Assembly (NCBI GenBank): GCA_020024215.1
Contig: JAHHUC010000037.1
Span: 1 to 20,952, forward strand
Length of the DNA: 20,952 bases
Direction: 5' to 3'
Source: Oscillospiraceae bacterium
Lineage (GTDB): Bacteria > Bacillota > Clostridia > Oscillospirales > Ruminococcaceae
Below, piece after piece: positions 6,399 to 14,383 of this stretch. The number at the start of each line of letters is the position of its first letter. The stretch's first letter is position 1. Below the pieces are notes generated by a model. The model saw nothing but the letters and a program-made list of their open reading frames with translations. It was not told the DNA's origin and made no database searches. A program made the position numbers and the translations under genes.

Positions 6399-8519
6399 AT
6401 GTTGTTTGAAAACAGAATTTTCAGGACAGAATTTGCCAAAAGAGAAATTTCCTTTGAAGTTGGAAAGATAGGCATGCTTGCCAATGGTGCCTGCATAGTA
6501 AGGTATGGCGAAACCACCGTTATGGTAAATGTGACAATGGCAGCAGAGCCCAGAGAGGGAATTGATTTCTTTCCGCTCTCTGTTGATTATGAGGAAAAGC
6601 TTTATGCTGTGGGCAGGATTCCCGGCTCATTTTTAAGAAGAGAGGGCAAGCCCTCTGAAAAGGCTATCCTCAATTCCCGTCTTGTGGACAGACCCATGAG
6701 GCCCTTGTTCCCCAAGGATTTAAGAAACGATGTGTCCATAGTTATGACAGTTCTCTCTGTTGACCCAGATTGTCTGCCTGAGATATGCGGACTTTTAGGT
6801 GCAGCCTTCTGTCTGGAAATTTCTGATATTCCGTTTAACGGACCTATTGCGGGAGTTTCTGTGGGACTTGTGGACGGAAAGCCTGTTTTGATGCCCAACG
6901 AGGAGGAAAGAAAGAAAAGCGAAATGGTCCTCACAGTTGCAGGCAGCGAGGAAAAGGTCTGCATGATTGAGTGTGCGGCAAATGAGGTCCCTGAGGATGT
7001 TATGCTCCAATGCATCATCGAAGGACACAAGGAATGTGCCAAGATGGCTCATTTCTTCACTCAGGTGAGAAATGAGATAGGTGTTCCCAAGGTTGATTTT
7101 ACACCTGTTGTTGTGGATAAGCAGCTTTTTGATTCTGTCAGGGAATTTGCAATCGACAGAGTTAAGGCAGCTCTTGACACAAATGACAAGAATGTAAGAG
7201 AGGAGAGGCTTGCTCCTATAAAGGCTGATATCCATGAAAAGTTCGAGGCAGAATTCCCCGAATTGGCAGATCAGATTGACGAGGCTATCTATCTTCTCCA
7301 GAAGTTTGTTGTAAGACGCTGGCTTTTGGACGAGGGCAAGAGAGTTGACGGCAGAGCAATTGATGAAATGAGGCCTTTGGCATCTGAAGTGGGACTTATT
7401 TCCAGAGTTCACGGCTCTGCACTCTTTACAAGAGGACAGACACAGGCTCTCACAATCACAACATTAGGACCTATATCCGATGCCCAGCTCCTTGACGGAA
7501 TTGACGGTGAAACAGAAAAGAGATATATGCATCAGTACAACTTCCCCTCTTATTCTGTGGGTGAAACAAGGCCCTCAAGAGGTCCCGGAAGAAGGGAGAT
7601 AGGTCACGGTGCTCTGGCAGAAAAGGCACTTTTGCCTGTAATTCCCTCTGTTGAGGACTTCCCCTACACAATAAGGGTTGTGTCTGAAATAACCTCCTCC
7701 AACGGCTCCACATCACAGGCCTCCATCTGCGGCTCCACACTTTCTCTTATGGATGCCGGTGTTCCCATCAAGGCTCCTGTGGCAGGAATTTCCTGCGGAC
7801 TTATCACTGAAAATGACAGATGGATGACAATGGTTGACATTCAGGGCTTAGAGGATTTCTTCGGAGATATGGACTTTAAGGTCGGCGGCACACACAAGGG
7901 TGTCACAGCCATTCAGGTGGATATCAAGATTGACGGATTGACATATGAAATAATTGAAGAGGCTTTGAGAAAGACAAGAGAAGCAAGAATCAAGATTTTG
8001 GATGAGGTTATGCTCAAGGCTATTGCCGAGCCCAGAAAGGAGCTTTCAAAGTATGCTCCCAAGATGCTGACACTCAAGATAAATCCCGACAAGATAAGAG
8101 AGGTTATCGGCTCCGGCGGCAAGGTTATCCAGAAGATAACAGCTGAGTGCAACTGCAAAATAGATATTGATGACGACGGCAGCGTATTTGTTTCTGCCAT
8201 CGCATTGGAGGATGCCGAAAGAGCAATCCAGGTTATAAAGACCATTGCCATGGACCCTGAGGTGGGCGCCATCTATAAAGGCAGGGTGACAAGGCTTATG
8301 ACATTCGGCGCATTTGTTGAAATTGCCCCCGGAAAGGAAGGACTTGTTCACATCTCCAAGCTTGACAGAAAGAGAGTGGAGAAGGTTGAGGATGTTGTAA
8401 CTGTGGGTGATGAAATTTTAGTCAAGGTTACAGAAATTGACCAGCAGGGAAGGATCAACCTTTCAAGAAAGGATGTTTTAGAGGCTCTTGATGCTAAGAA
8501 TGCAGAAAAGAACAACTAA
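6399..8519 (+). CDS. pnp: Polyribonucleotide nucleotidyltransferase (PNPase)
   Basis: Phosphorolytic 3'-to-5' exoribonuclease of mRNA turnover: it releases nucleoside diphosphates from RNA using phosphate and forms a trimeric ring. At 706 residues it is full length. Domain order: first RNase PH domain (about 1-145, with FLRREGKPSEKAILNSRLVDRP), the all-helical linker, and second RNase PH domain (about 310-540). The second PH domain carries the phosphate-binding segment GSTSQASICGSTLSLMDAG (near 430-450) and the catalytic GDMDFKVGGT (near 490). A KH domain (EVIGSGGKVIQKITAE, near 568) and a C-terminal S1 domain (about 620-690) follow. GGGAG lies about 7 bases before ATG 6399. Cotranscribed with rpsO and preceded by the 6311-6359 stem. 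Confidence 0.99.
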   Translation: MLFENRIFRTEFAKREISFEVGKIGMLANGACIVRYGETTVMVNVTMAAEPREGIDFFPLSVDYEEKLYAVGRIPGSFLRREGKPSEKAILNSRLVDRPMRPLFPKDLRNDVSIVMTVLSVDPDCLPEICGLLGAAFCLEISDIPFNGPIAGVSVGLVDGKPVLMPNEEERKKSEMVLTVAGSEEKVCMIECAANEVPEDVMLQCIIEGHKECAKMAHFFTQVRNEIGVPKVDFTPVVVDKQLFDSVREFAIDRVKAALDTNDKNVREERLAPIKADIHEKFEAEFPELADQIDEAIYLLQKFVVRRWLLDEGKRVDGRAIDEMRPLASEVGLISRVHGSALFTRGQTQALTITTLGPISDAQLLDGIDGETEKRYMHQYNFPSYSVGETRPSRGPGRREIGHGALAEKALLPVIPSVEDFPYTIRVVSEITSSNGSTSQASICGSTLSLMDAGVPIKAPVAGISCGLITENDRWMTMVDIQGLEDFFGDMDFKVGGTHKGVTAIQVDIKIDGLTYEIIEEALRKTREARIKILDEVMLKAIAEPRKELSKYAPKMLTLKINPDKIREVIGSGGKVIQKITAECNCKIDIDDDGSVFVSAIALEDAERAIQVIKTIAMDPEVGAIYKGRVTRLMTFGAFVEIAPGKEGLVHISKLDRKRVEKVEDVVTVGDEILVKVTEIDQQGRINLSRKDVLEALDAKNAEKNN

Positions 8520-8684
8520 AATTTCCTTATTGATATTATGATTGACGGCTTTGGCTGTCCTTTGTATATTGCAGGTATACACAAGATTTGACGTCCGGAC
8601 AGACAGATAATTTCTGATTTGATGGATGATGCTGATAGCTTGCTGTCATAAGACAGCTTCCCTTATCCAATTAGCTATGAATGT
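8520..8684 (+). other. Structured 3' untranslated region of pnp
   Basis: No gene is seen here. On the RNA level there is a small hairpin GACGGC/GCTGTC (8543-8558). Further on, ATAGCT (8635-8640) pairs with AGCTAT (8673-8678), enclosing an inner GCTGTC/GACAGC hairpin (8642-8657). The pnp terminator follows at 8685. Whether this is just a folded 3' tail or a processed small RNA cannot be told from sequence. Confidence 0.4.
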
Positions 8685-8721
8685 AAAAAAGCGGCTGTTT
8701 ACAGATACAGCCGCTTTTTTT
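8685..8721 (+). terminator. Intrinsic terminator of the rpsO-pnp operon
   Basis: GCGGCTGT (8691-8698) pairs perfectly with ACAGCCGC (8707-8714). The stem is flanked by six A on the left and seven T on the right, so the helix can extend with A-T pairs. It also looks functional in reverse. Confidence 0.92.
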
Positions 8722-8783
8722 AGGTGAGGTATGCAGATAAATACCGCCGGATTTTTATATTAACGAAAATTTTATCAGTTTAG

Positions 8784-8812
8784 TAGAAATTCGCAATAAC
8801 TTATGGTATAAT
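8784..8812 (+). promoter_or_regulatory. Extended -10 promoter of the CNNM/CBS gene
   Basis: TATAAT (8807-8812) preceded by TGg, with a weak -35 TAGAAA (8784-8789) at 17 bases. The predicted transcript start near 8819 argues against translation starting at TTG 8830, only about 11 bases away. Confidence 0.6.
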
Positions 8813-8877
8813 TAGTAATCAGGTATATATTGCTCAACGGCGAGATTTCAATAATAAAAAATGGAGATGGTATTTCT

Positions 8878-10158
8878 TTGGACAGTTGGCCGATATTTTT
8901 GTTTTTAGCTTTTTTGATTTGTATGTCAAGTTTCTTTTCTGCTTCTGAAACAGCCATTACATCAGTTAATAAGGTTCGTTTGGAAAGCCTGGCAGAGGAC
9001 GGAGACAAGCGTGCAAAAAGGACGCTTAAAATAGCAAAAGAATATGACCGTACAATTTCTGCCATTTTGGTGGGAAATAACATTGTGAACATTGCAGCTA
9101 CATCGGTTTGCACCAGTCTGGCGATTTCCACAGGCTTTATGGGTGAAAATTCGGTGGCAGCATCCACATTTATAATGACTGTTGTGGTCCTGCTTTTTGG
9201 CGAGGTTTTGCCCAAGACGTATGCAAAATATAATTCTGAAAGCTTTGCTTTGGCAATTTCGGGAGTTATGACCGCCTTTCTTGCAATTATAAAACCTGTT
9301 ACATGGCTTATTTTAGGAATCCAGAACGGATTTTTAAAGTTCTTCAAAAAGGATACAGTTCCCTCTGTTACCAAAAAGGAGCTTCTCAATATTATTGAAA
9401 CCAGTGAGCATGAGGGTGTAATAGATGAGCAGAGAAGTGAGCTTATGCAGTCTGTCTTATCCTTTGATGCCACAACTGTCAAGGAGGTCATCACACCCAG
9501 AGTTGATGTGGTGGCGCTTTCTGTTGAAAGCAGCAGGGATGAGGTTTTAAGGGTGCTGACAGAGGAAAGATTTACAAGAATACCTGTTTATGAGAAAAAT
9601 CTTGACAACATTGTCGGCATACTTCATGCCAAGGACTATTATGAGGAGCTTTTAAAGGGCAATGACAGCATAGATTTAAGCTCTGTTATCACAAAGCCCT
9701 ACTTTGTTTACAGAGAGCAGAAAATATCATCCGTTCTCACAGAGATGAGAACCCAGAAGATACATCTGGCGGTTGTTTTGGACGATTACGGCGGAACCTT
9801 GGGAATAGTTTCCTTAGAGGATCTTTTAGAGGAGCTTGTGGGGGAAATATATGATGAGGACGAGGAAACAGACGGCGATTTTATAAAGATAAAGGATGGT
9901 ATTTACAGCGTTTCCGGTGACTATAATGTATATGAGACGCTGGAGGAAATAGGCTTTAGGAATCTTAAGGATTTTGAGAGTGAATATTCCTCTGTGGGCG
10001 GCTGGGCATTTGAAATGCTTGAAAAAATTCCCAAGGTGGGTGAGGAATTTACCTATGAGGGAGTAAGGGTAAAAATTACGGAAATGGATGATCAGAGAGT
10101 TCTCAGGGTAACTGTTCAGTATGATCTTGAGGATGAAAAAGATGAGGAGAATTTATGA
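8878..10158 (+). CDS. CNNM/CBS-domain membrane protein (CorC/HlyC hemolysin-like)
   Basis: Integral membrane protein of the CNNM/CorC family, whose members are linked to magnesium efflux and, under the old name hemolysin, to various stress phenotypes. Domain order with the TTG start at 8878 (426 residues): CNNM (DUF21) domain about 1-190 with several helices and the SFFSASETAITS (18-29) and LLFGEVLPKTYAK (105-117) motifs; paired CBS domains about 205-260 (ITPRVDVVAL, FTRIPVYE, VGILHAKD) and 268-325 (DDYGGTLGIVSLEDLLEELVGEI); and a CorC_HlyC domain about 335-420. No ATG fits. TTG 8878 follows GGAG and gives MDSWPIFLF, a typical family N-terminus; TTG 8830 is an alternative with a poor ribosome site. 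The 3' end overlaps the next gene by ATGA. Confidence 0.93.
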   Translation: MDSWPIFLFLAFLICMSSFFSASETAITSVNKVRLESLAEDGDKRAKRTLKIAKEYDRTISAILVGNNIVNIAATSVCTSLAISTGFMGENSVAASTFIMTVVVLLFGEVLPKTYAKYNSESFALAISGVMTAFLAIIKPVTWLILGIQNGFLKFFKKDTVPSVTKKELLNIIETSEHEGVIDEQRSELMQSVLSFDATTVKEVITPRVDVVALSVESSRDEVLRVLTEERFTRIPVYEKNLDNIVGILHAKDYYEELLKGNDSIDLSSVITKPYFVYREQKISSVLTEMRTQKIHLAVVLDDYGGTLGIVSLEDLLEELVGEIYDEDEETDGDFIKIKDGIYSVSGDYNVYETLEEIGFRNLKDFESEYSSVGGWAFEMLEKIPKVGEEFTYEGVRVKITEMDDQRVLRVTVQYDLEDEKDEENL

Positions 10159-10844
10159 GGAGCAATACGGAAAAGATTATTGCCAAAAAAAAGCTGGCCA
10201 CCAATCTTGGAAGAGCCTGCGTGATTTTGGCATTAGTGGGAGTTGTGGCACTTTTTCTGTGGTTCAAGTCCTATGTTACATTGGTGGCAAAAAACAGAGA
10301 TGAGATGATAAAGTATGAAAAATTCATACTTCCTGTGGTTATGATGGACCCTGTGCCCTTTGACGATGCCGGACAGATAGATGAAGAGGTGGCATTGCAG
10401 ATAGCCATGTGGGATTCCCTTTTGGGCGAAAACAGAGAGAACTTTGCATATGATGAAAACGGGATGCTTCTTGTTCCTGCAACCGACCTTGACGTTTCGG
10501 CCCACAAGCTTTTCGGTGTGGGGCTTACACTGAAGCATGAAACCTTTTATGATACAGACGGAACATATCTTTATGACCCTGATATAATGGCATACAGAGT
10601 TCCGTCAATGGCAAAGGTATCCTATACCCCCTATGTTGAATCGGTCACAAAGACGCCGGAAAAAACCATATTGAAGGTGGGCTATGTTCCGCCGGGAAAT
10701 ATGTGGTCAACAAAGCTGGAGGAAAAGGACGACAGGGAGATAAGGGCGGACAAATATATGTTTTATGACCTTTATAAGGGAGAGGACGGCTCTTATATCG
10801 GAAGCATAAGAGATATAGATGCCTTGGCTCCGCCAATGTCATAG
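10155..10844 (+). CDS. Unknown membrane-anchored protein coupled to the CNNM gene
   Basis: I do not recognise a family. The 229-residue product has a basic N-terminus (about 1-19), one hydrophobic helix at about 21-40 (ACVILALVGVVALFLWF) and an acidic C-terminal part of some 185 residues expected outside the cell. The latter has no cysteines and includes a Pro-rich run (VVMMDPVPFDD) and aromatic YTPY and GYVPPGNMW segments. It starts within the stop of the CNNM gene (ATGA overlap) behind GAGGAG, so the two are translationally coupled and their products may work together. A terminator follows the stop. Real gene: high confidence; function: none assigned. Confidence 0.82.
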   Translation: MRSNTEKIIAKKKLATNLGRACVILALVGVVALFLWFKSYVTLVAKNRDEMIKYEKFILPVVMMDPVPFDDAGQIDEEVALQIAMWDSLLGENRENFAYDENGMLLVPATDLDVSAHKLFGVGLTLKHETFYDTDGTYLYDPDIMAYRVPSMAKVSYTPYVESVTKTPEKTILKVGYVPPGNMWSTKLEEKDDREIRADKYMFYDLYKGEDGSYIGSIRDIDALAPPMS

Positions 10845-10854
10845 TCTTTATTTT

Positions 10855-10892
10855 AAGTGCGCTCTTTTTCTCAAGGAGCGCCTTATTTTTTT
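10855..10892 (+). terminator. Intrinsic terminator before the aldo/keto reductase gene
   Basis: AAGtGCGCTC (10855-10864) pairs with GAGCGCcTT (10876-10884), followed by a run of seven T (10886-10892). The reductase ribosome site starts immediately after it. Confidence 0.8.
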
Positions 10893-10905
10893 AGGAGGTA
10901 AAAAT

Positions 10906-11922
10906 ATGTTTAAAAGAAAAATGGGCAAAACAGGTCTTTATGCTTCAGCAGTTTCCTTTGGAGGAATCCCCATACAGCGAAGTGATGCCGAAAATACCCG
11001 TCAGGTTGTGGATGAGCTTTTAAAATGCGGAGTAAACTATATTGATACAGCCAGAGGCTATACAGTTTCGGAGGAATTTCTGGGGGAGGCATTAAAGGGC
11101 AGAAGAGATAAGTTTATTCTTGCAACCAAGAGCATGGCGCGAGGATATGAGGATATGAAAAAGGATATACAGATTTCTTTGGACAAGCTTAAAACAGATT
11201 ACATAGACATATATCAGATACACAACCTTCCCTTAGGTGATTTTGAAGCTGTATTTGGGGAAAACGGAGCCTATAAGGCACTTTTGGAGGCAAAGGAGCA
11301 GGGAATAATAGGCCACATAGGAGCAACAGCCCATTCTGCCGATGCTTTGAAAAAATTGACAGAGGAATATTCCGATAAAATAGAAACCCTTATGTTCCCC
11401 TTCAATATAATTGAAAATCAGGGCGAGGAAATTCTTCTTGATGCCAAAAAAAGAGGAATTGCCACCATTGCCATGAAGCCCTTGGCAGGCGGAAATATAG
11501 AGGATGCTGACCTTGCAATAAGATATATTCTCAGCAAGGAATGTATTGATATAGTCATTCCGGGAATGGGCAGCAGAGAAGAGGTGAGAGAGGATACACT
11601 TTTATGCAGCGGAAATTTTGAATTTAGTTCTCAGGATGAAGCCAGGGCAGATGAGATAAGAAAAAAGCTGGGGACCACCTTCTGCCGAAGATGCGGATAT
11701 TGTGCGCCCTGCACTGTGGGGATAAACATACCCTCCAGTTTTCTTTTTGACAACTATTATAATCACTATGAGGGACTTTCTCAGTGGGCAAGAGGCAGAT
11801 ATGAAGCTATGGATAAGCACGCAGGCGACTGCATAGAGTGCAGAGAGTGTGAGGCACGATGTCCATATAATCTCCCCATAACTGATATGCTCAAAAAGGT
11901 ATCGGCGGATTTTGGAATGTAA
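10906..11922 (+). CDS. Aldo/keto reductase with C-terminal iron-sulfur (ferredoxin-like) domain
   Basis: Cytoplasmic oxidoreductase, 338 residues. The N-terminal 240 residues form the aldo/keto reductase TIM barrel with the full catalytic tetrad: D47 and Y52 in DTARGYTVSE, K75 in LATKS, and H106 in IYQIHN. The conserved strand AMKPLAGG is at 189-196 and the cofactor-end motif IVIPGMGS at 216-223. The C-terminal region adds two Cys4 groups: C260, C263, C266, C269 and C309, C312, C315, C319 (CIECRECEARCP). These are typical of the anaerobe subgroup with 4Fe-4S clusters, so ferredoxin-type electron transfer is likely; the substrate is unknown. ATG 10906 lies 7 bases after AGGAGG. The gene is followed by a bidirectional terminator. 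Confidence 0.95.
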   Translation: MFKRKMGKTGLYASAVSFGGIPIQRSDAENTRQVVDELLKCGVNYIDTARGYTVSEEFLGEALKGRRDKFILATKSMARGYEDMKKDIQISLDKLKTDYIDIYQIHNLPLGDFEAVFGENGAYKALLEAKEQGIIGHIGATAHSADALKKLTEEYSDKIETLMFPFNIIENQGEEILLDAKKRGIATIAMKPLAGGNIEDADLAIRYILSKECIDIVIPGMGSREEVREDTLLCSGNFEFSSQDEARADEIRKKLGTTFCRRCGYCAPCTVGINIPSSFLFDNYYNHYEGLSQWARGRYEAMDKHAGDCIECRECEARCPYNLPITDMLKKVSADFGM

Positions 11923-11941
11923 GAAGCATAAAAATATACAA

Positions 11942-11977
11942 AAAGAGGCAGTATCCAAATGAAGATACTGTCTCTTT
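11942..11977. terminator. Bidirectional terminator between the reductase and serpin genes
   Basis: A 14-base arm (11942-11955) pairs with 11964-11977 through AAAGAGgCAGTATC and GATACTGtCTCTTT, with one G-U pair and an 8-base loop. T-rich sequence follows on both strands. It serves the convergent reductase (+) and serpin operon (-). Confidence 0.88.
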
Positions 11978-12000
11978 GCTTTTGGAAAATATAATTTTAT

Positions 12001-13323
12001 TTACTCCTTAGGCTCCTTTAAGGTTCCCACAAAGAAGGGTATGCCTGTTTCATTGTCAAAAATCATATAGAGGAAGGGTCTGTCCAAATTTACCTCTTTT
12101 ATCTCAAGAGCAGGCATTCCCATAGCTTTTTCAATGGCAATTGCTGTGGTTGCTCCCGCCTTGGTGCCCTGTTCTCCTAAGGAAATGAATGTCTTGTGAA
12201 ATACCTTGTTTACATAAAGGTTAGTGTCTGTTGTTCCCAGTGATGAAAGGTTGGCATTGTCCTCATCAAATAAGCTTTCCATCCCCATAGCTTTTAAGGC
12301 ATCATTCAATTCTGTTTCATACTCCACTTTGAATTTGGGAAGCTTTGTATATACAATACACTTTTGAGGATTTTTAAGCATATTTCTCACATCCTTGCCG
12401 GAAAGTGAAAGCACCAGCTCATCCAAATTCACACCCTCATTTGGAAGAAGTGCGGCGAAGGAATATTTTCCGCCCTTATATGGCTTTATAAAGCCGCTTG
12501 CAAGGCTGTTTTCAATGTAGAGGTTTTCATCTCCCAAAAGAAAGAAAGCCTTTGTCTTTTCTTTATCTTGAGAATAGAAGTCCCCCTCTTCAACATTGTT
12601 TGCATAATAAGGCTCTGTCCAAAGTCCGTCAAATGAAAGGGCGTTGATAATAAACATCATGCTTTCCTTTGAATCTATGCTGTCAAGTATTGTGGGAATC
12701 ATTCCGTCTGTCTTTTCATTCACCCAGCTGTTTATATCCTTGAGCGTTTCATTTGTAAAGGGGGCGGTGTAAATGTCAGCCCCATAATAAGAGGCATTTT
12801 TCTTTAAAAACTCAGGGTTTACAGTAAAGCCTTTATTGTTGAACCATATGGAATTGGCAAGCTTTAATTTATATTCGTCGCTGCTGGTCAGTATGTCCTT
12901 ATATGCTGACATAAATGTATTTAAAGAATCCCTGTCAATTTTGAATGTCTCCTCCATCTCATTAAGTGTTTCACCCTCTGCTCCGTTCATGGTCATAGAG
13001 AGGGCAGAAAGCACAGAGAGGGGGGAAATGAGTATGTTTCCTTGGTCATTGCCGTTTTTTCTCAAAAGCTCGAAGGCAAAATCGGAGGCTGCATCCATTC
13101 CCTTTTCTGTAAGGGATGAGGAAACATTTTCCTTTTCTATGTTGTCGCTTATTTTAACCGTTTCGCCTGCTTTTGTCTGTTCATTTGCTTTTATTGTGTC
13201 AAATGCATCACCTGCTTTGCTTGTATCATCCGGCTTATCCTGCTTATTCTCTGTTTCATTCCCACAGGAAGCAAATGTAAAGACCATAGAGGCTGAAAGC
13301 AGCAAGGCTATAAATTTTTTCAT
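12001..13323 (-). CDS. Serpin (serine protease inhibitor), predicted lipoprotein
   Basis: Suicide-type protease inhibitor of the serpin superfamily. The 440-residue product starts with a lipoprotein signal (MKKFIALLL..FASC, lipid attachment at C20), then a 50-60 residue polar linker, then the serpin domain (about 72-438). Family marks: NILISPLSVLSALSM (96-110), LANSIWFN (155-162), NALSFDGLW (227-235), and the C-terminal signature DRPFLYMIFDNETGIPFFVG (414-433). The reactive loop has a proper inhibitory hinge, E384-Q-G-T-K-A-G-A-T-T-A (P17-P7); counting 17 from the hinge gives P1 A400 and P1' M401. The third ATG (13323) is chosen since AAAGGA lies 8 bases upstream. Last gene of a three-lipoprotein operon, 19 bases after its neighbour. 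Likely guards surface proteins against host or microbial proteases. Confidence 0.97.
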   Translation of the reverse strand: MKKFIALLLSASMVFTFASCGNETENKQDKPDDTSKAGDAFDTIKANEQTKAGETVKISDNIEKENVSSSLTEKGMDAASDFAFELLRKNGNDQGNILISPLSVLSALSMTMNGAEGETLNEMEETFKIDRDSLNTFMSAYKDILTSSDEYKLKLANSIWFNNKGFTVNPEFLKKNASYYGADIYTAPFTNETLKDINSWVNEKTDGMIPTILDSIDSKESMMFIINALSFDGLWTEPYYANNVEEGDFYSQDKEKTKAFFLLGDENLYIENSLASGFIKPYKGGKYSFAALLPNEGVNLDELVLSLSGKDVRNMLKNPQKCIVYTKLPKFKVEYETELNDALKAMGMESLFDEDNANLSSLGTTDTNLYVNKVFHKTFISLGEQGTKAGATTAIAIEKAMGMPALEIKEVNLDRPFLYMIFDNETGIPFFVGTLKEPKE

Positions 13324-13342
13324 TGTCATCATCCTTTTTTTA

Positions 13343-14383
13343 TTATGTAGCTATTCCGATTTTATCTTCAAAGAATGCCTGAAAAGTGGATAAACCGCTG
13401 TTATTGGGAGTTTTCAGCTCGTATAAAAGGGCTGTGTCAATATCATTTGCATATATAAGCAGCTGGCTGTCACTTTCATAGCAACGGAAAATAAGTCCGT
13501 TATTAAAGCTTATTTTCATGGAATATGCGTTTGGCAGACTTCTTAGCTCTGTCACCTTAAAGCCTTTAACAACAGGATTTACAGCATCATAAACCAAAGA
13601 GTAATTGGTTATATGCTTTTCTTCCTCAACATTCGGCGCAAAAAAGCTGACATCTGTTATTCTGCTCTCTCTCATCATAGAAAGCCACTGAATATGCGGC
13701 ATATATTTATAAGAGGCATTTTCCTTTTTTGCCTGCTCTAAAAAGCTTTCAATGTTGGAAATTATTTTTTTATAGGCATCAGGCTTTACATGAAGATAGG
13801 TTGAATTTTTAAAATCCACTTTAGGCAGGGCTTCTTTTATAAATATTCCGTCCTCATAAAATTCTATGTAATATTTTGTGTCATCCAAAGCAACTATTTC
13901 AACAAAAAAGTCATTTAAAATTCTTTTGCCTATATCGTCAGCTTCCTGGGCGTTATCTAAAAGCAACGATGTATCCTCAGGGTCATGCTCGACTGCTGAA
14001 AAGAAGCTTTCTGTATGATATGAAAGCTTTTTCACATCGTCATACAATATAAATTTTCCCGGTTCATATCTTCCTTCTGCCTGTTCAAGCTTTGCAAATC
14101 CCCTTAATTTGACAGGAGAAAGTCCCGCCTTCCACCAGGGAATATCTGCCAAAGGATACTTACAGATTTCATCTTTTGAAATTTCCTGAGAGCTTTTCTG
14201 CTCCTTGTTGGATGAAGCATTTATATTTTCAGAAGCTTGGGAATCGGTTTCAGTTGAACTGCTGCTTGTGCTTTCCAAAGCAGCTGCCGATGATTCACCG
14301 GATGATGAACCCTTGCCTTCATCAGTGCACGAGGTTATAAACAAAATAGATAAAGCTAATAAAATACCCACATATTTTTTCAT
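13343..14383 (-). CDS. Unknown lipoprotein, paralogue of the 529-residue lipoprotein
   Basis: Function not recognised. A lipoprotein signal (MKKYVGILLALSILFITSC, lipid at C19) leads into a Ser/Glu-rich, probably disordered stalk to about residue 72, then a globular domain to the end (346 residues). Residues about 80-335 align with 95-335 of the upstream gene product. Shared marks include WW near the start, QEADDIGKRI/AEAEDIGNRI, YYIEFYEDGIFIK/YRISFYEKGLHLK, WLSMMRESRI/WLSMMKSSRI, SFNNGLIF/KFNNGLVY and QLLIYANDID/QLLIHASDID. It therefore arose by tandem duplication, and this copy lacks the extra C-terminal domain. ATG 14383 overlaps the upstream stop (ATGA) behind GGAGG, so it is translationally coupled. 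The serpin follows 19 bases later. Confidence 0.88.
   Translation of the reverse strand: MKKYVGILLALSILFITSCTDEGKGSSSGESSAAALESTSSSSTETDSQASENINASSNKEQKSSQEISKDEICKYPLADIPWWKAGLSPVKLRGFAKLEQAEGRYEPGKFILYDDVKKLSYHTESFFSAVEHDPEDTSLLLDNAQEADDIGKRILNDFFVEIVALDDTKYYIEFYEDGIFIKEALPKVDFKNSTYLHVKPDAYKKIISNIESFLEQAKKENASYKYMPHIQWLSMMRESRITDVSFFAPNVEEEKHITNYSLVYDAVNPVVKGFKVTELRSLPNAYSMKISFNNGLIFRCYESDSQLLIYANDIDTALLYELKTPNNSGLSTFQAFFEDKIGIAT

Noticed and set aside
6795..7412. 205-codon minus-strand frame inside pnp
   Set aside because: A shadow of the pnp coding frame; PNPase is unmistakable and full length.
8775..9494. 239-codon minus-strand frame
   Set aside because: Antisense to the CNNM domain and lacking a ribosome site; low-complexity Ser/Ile-rich translation typical of a shadow.
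12836..13393. 185-codon plus-strand frame opposite the serpin
   Set aside because: Mirror of the serpin codons, with no ribosome site; the serpin signature proves the other strand.
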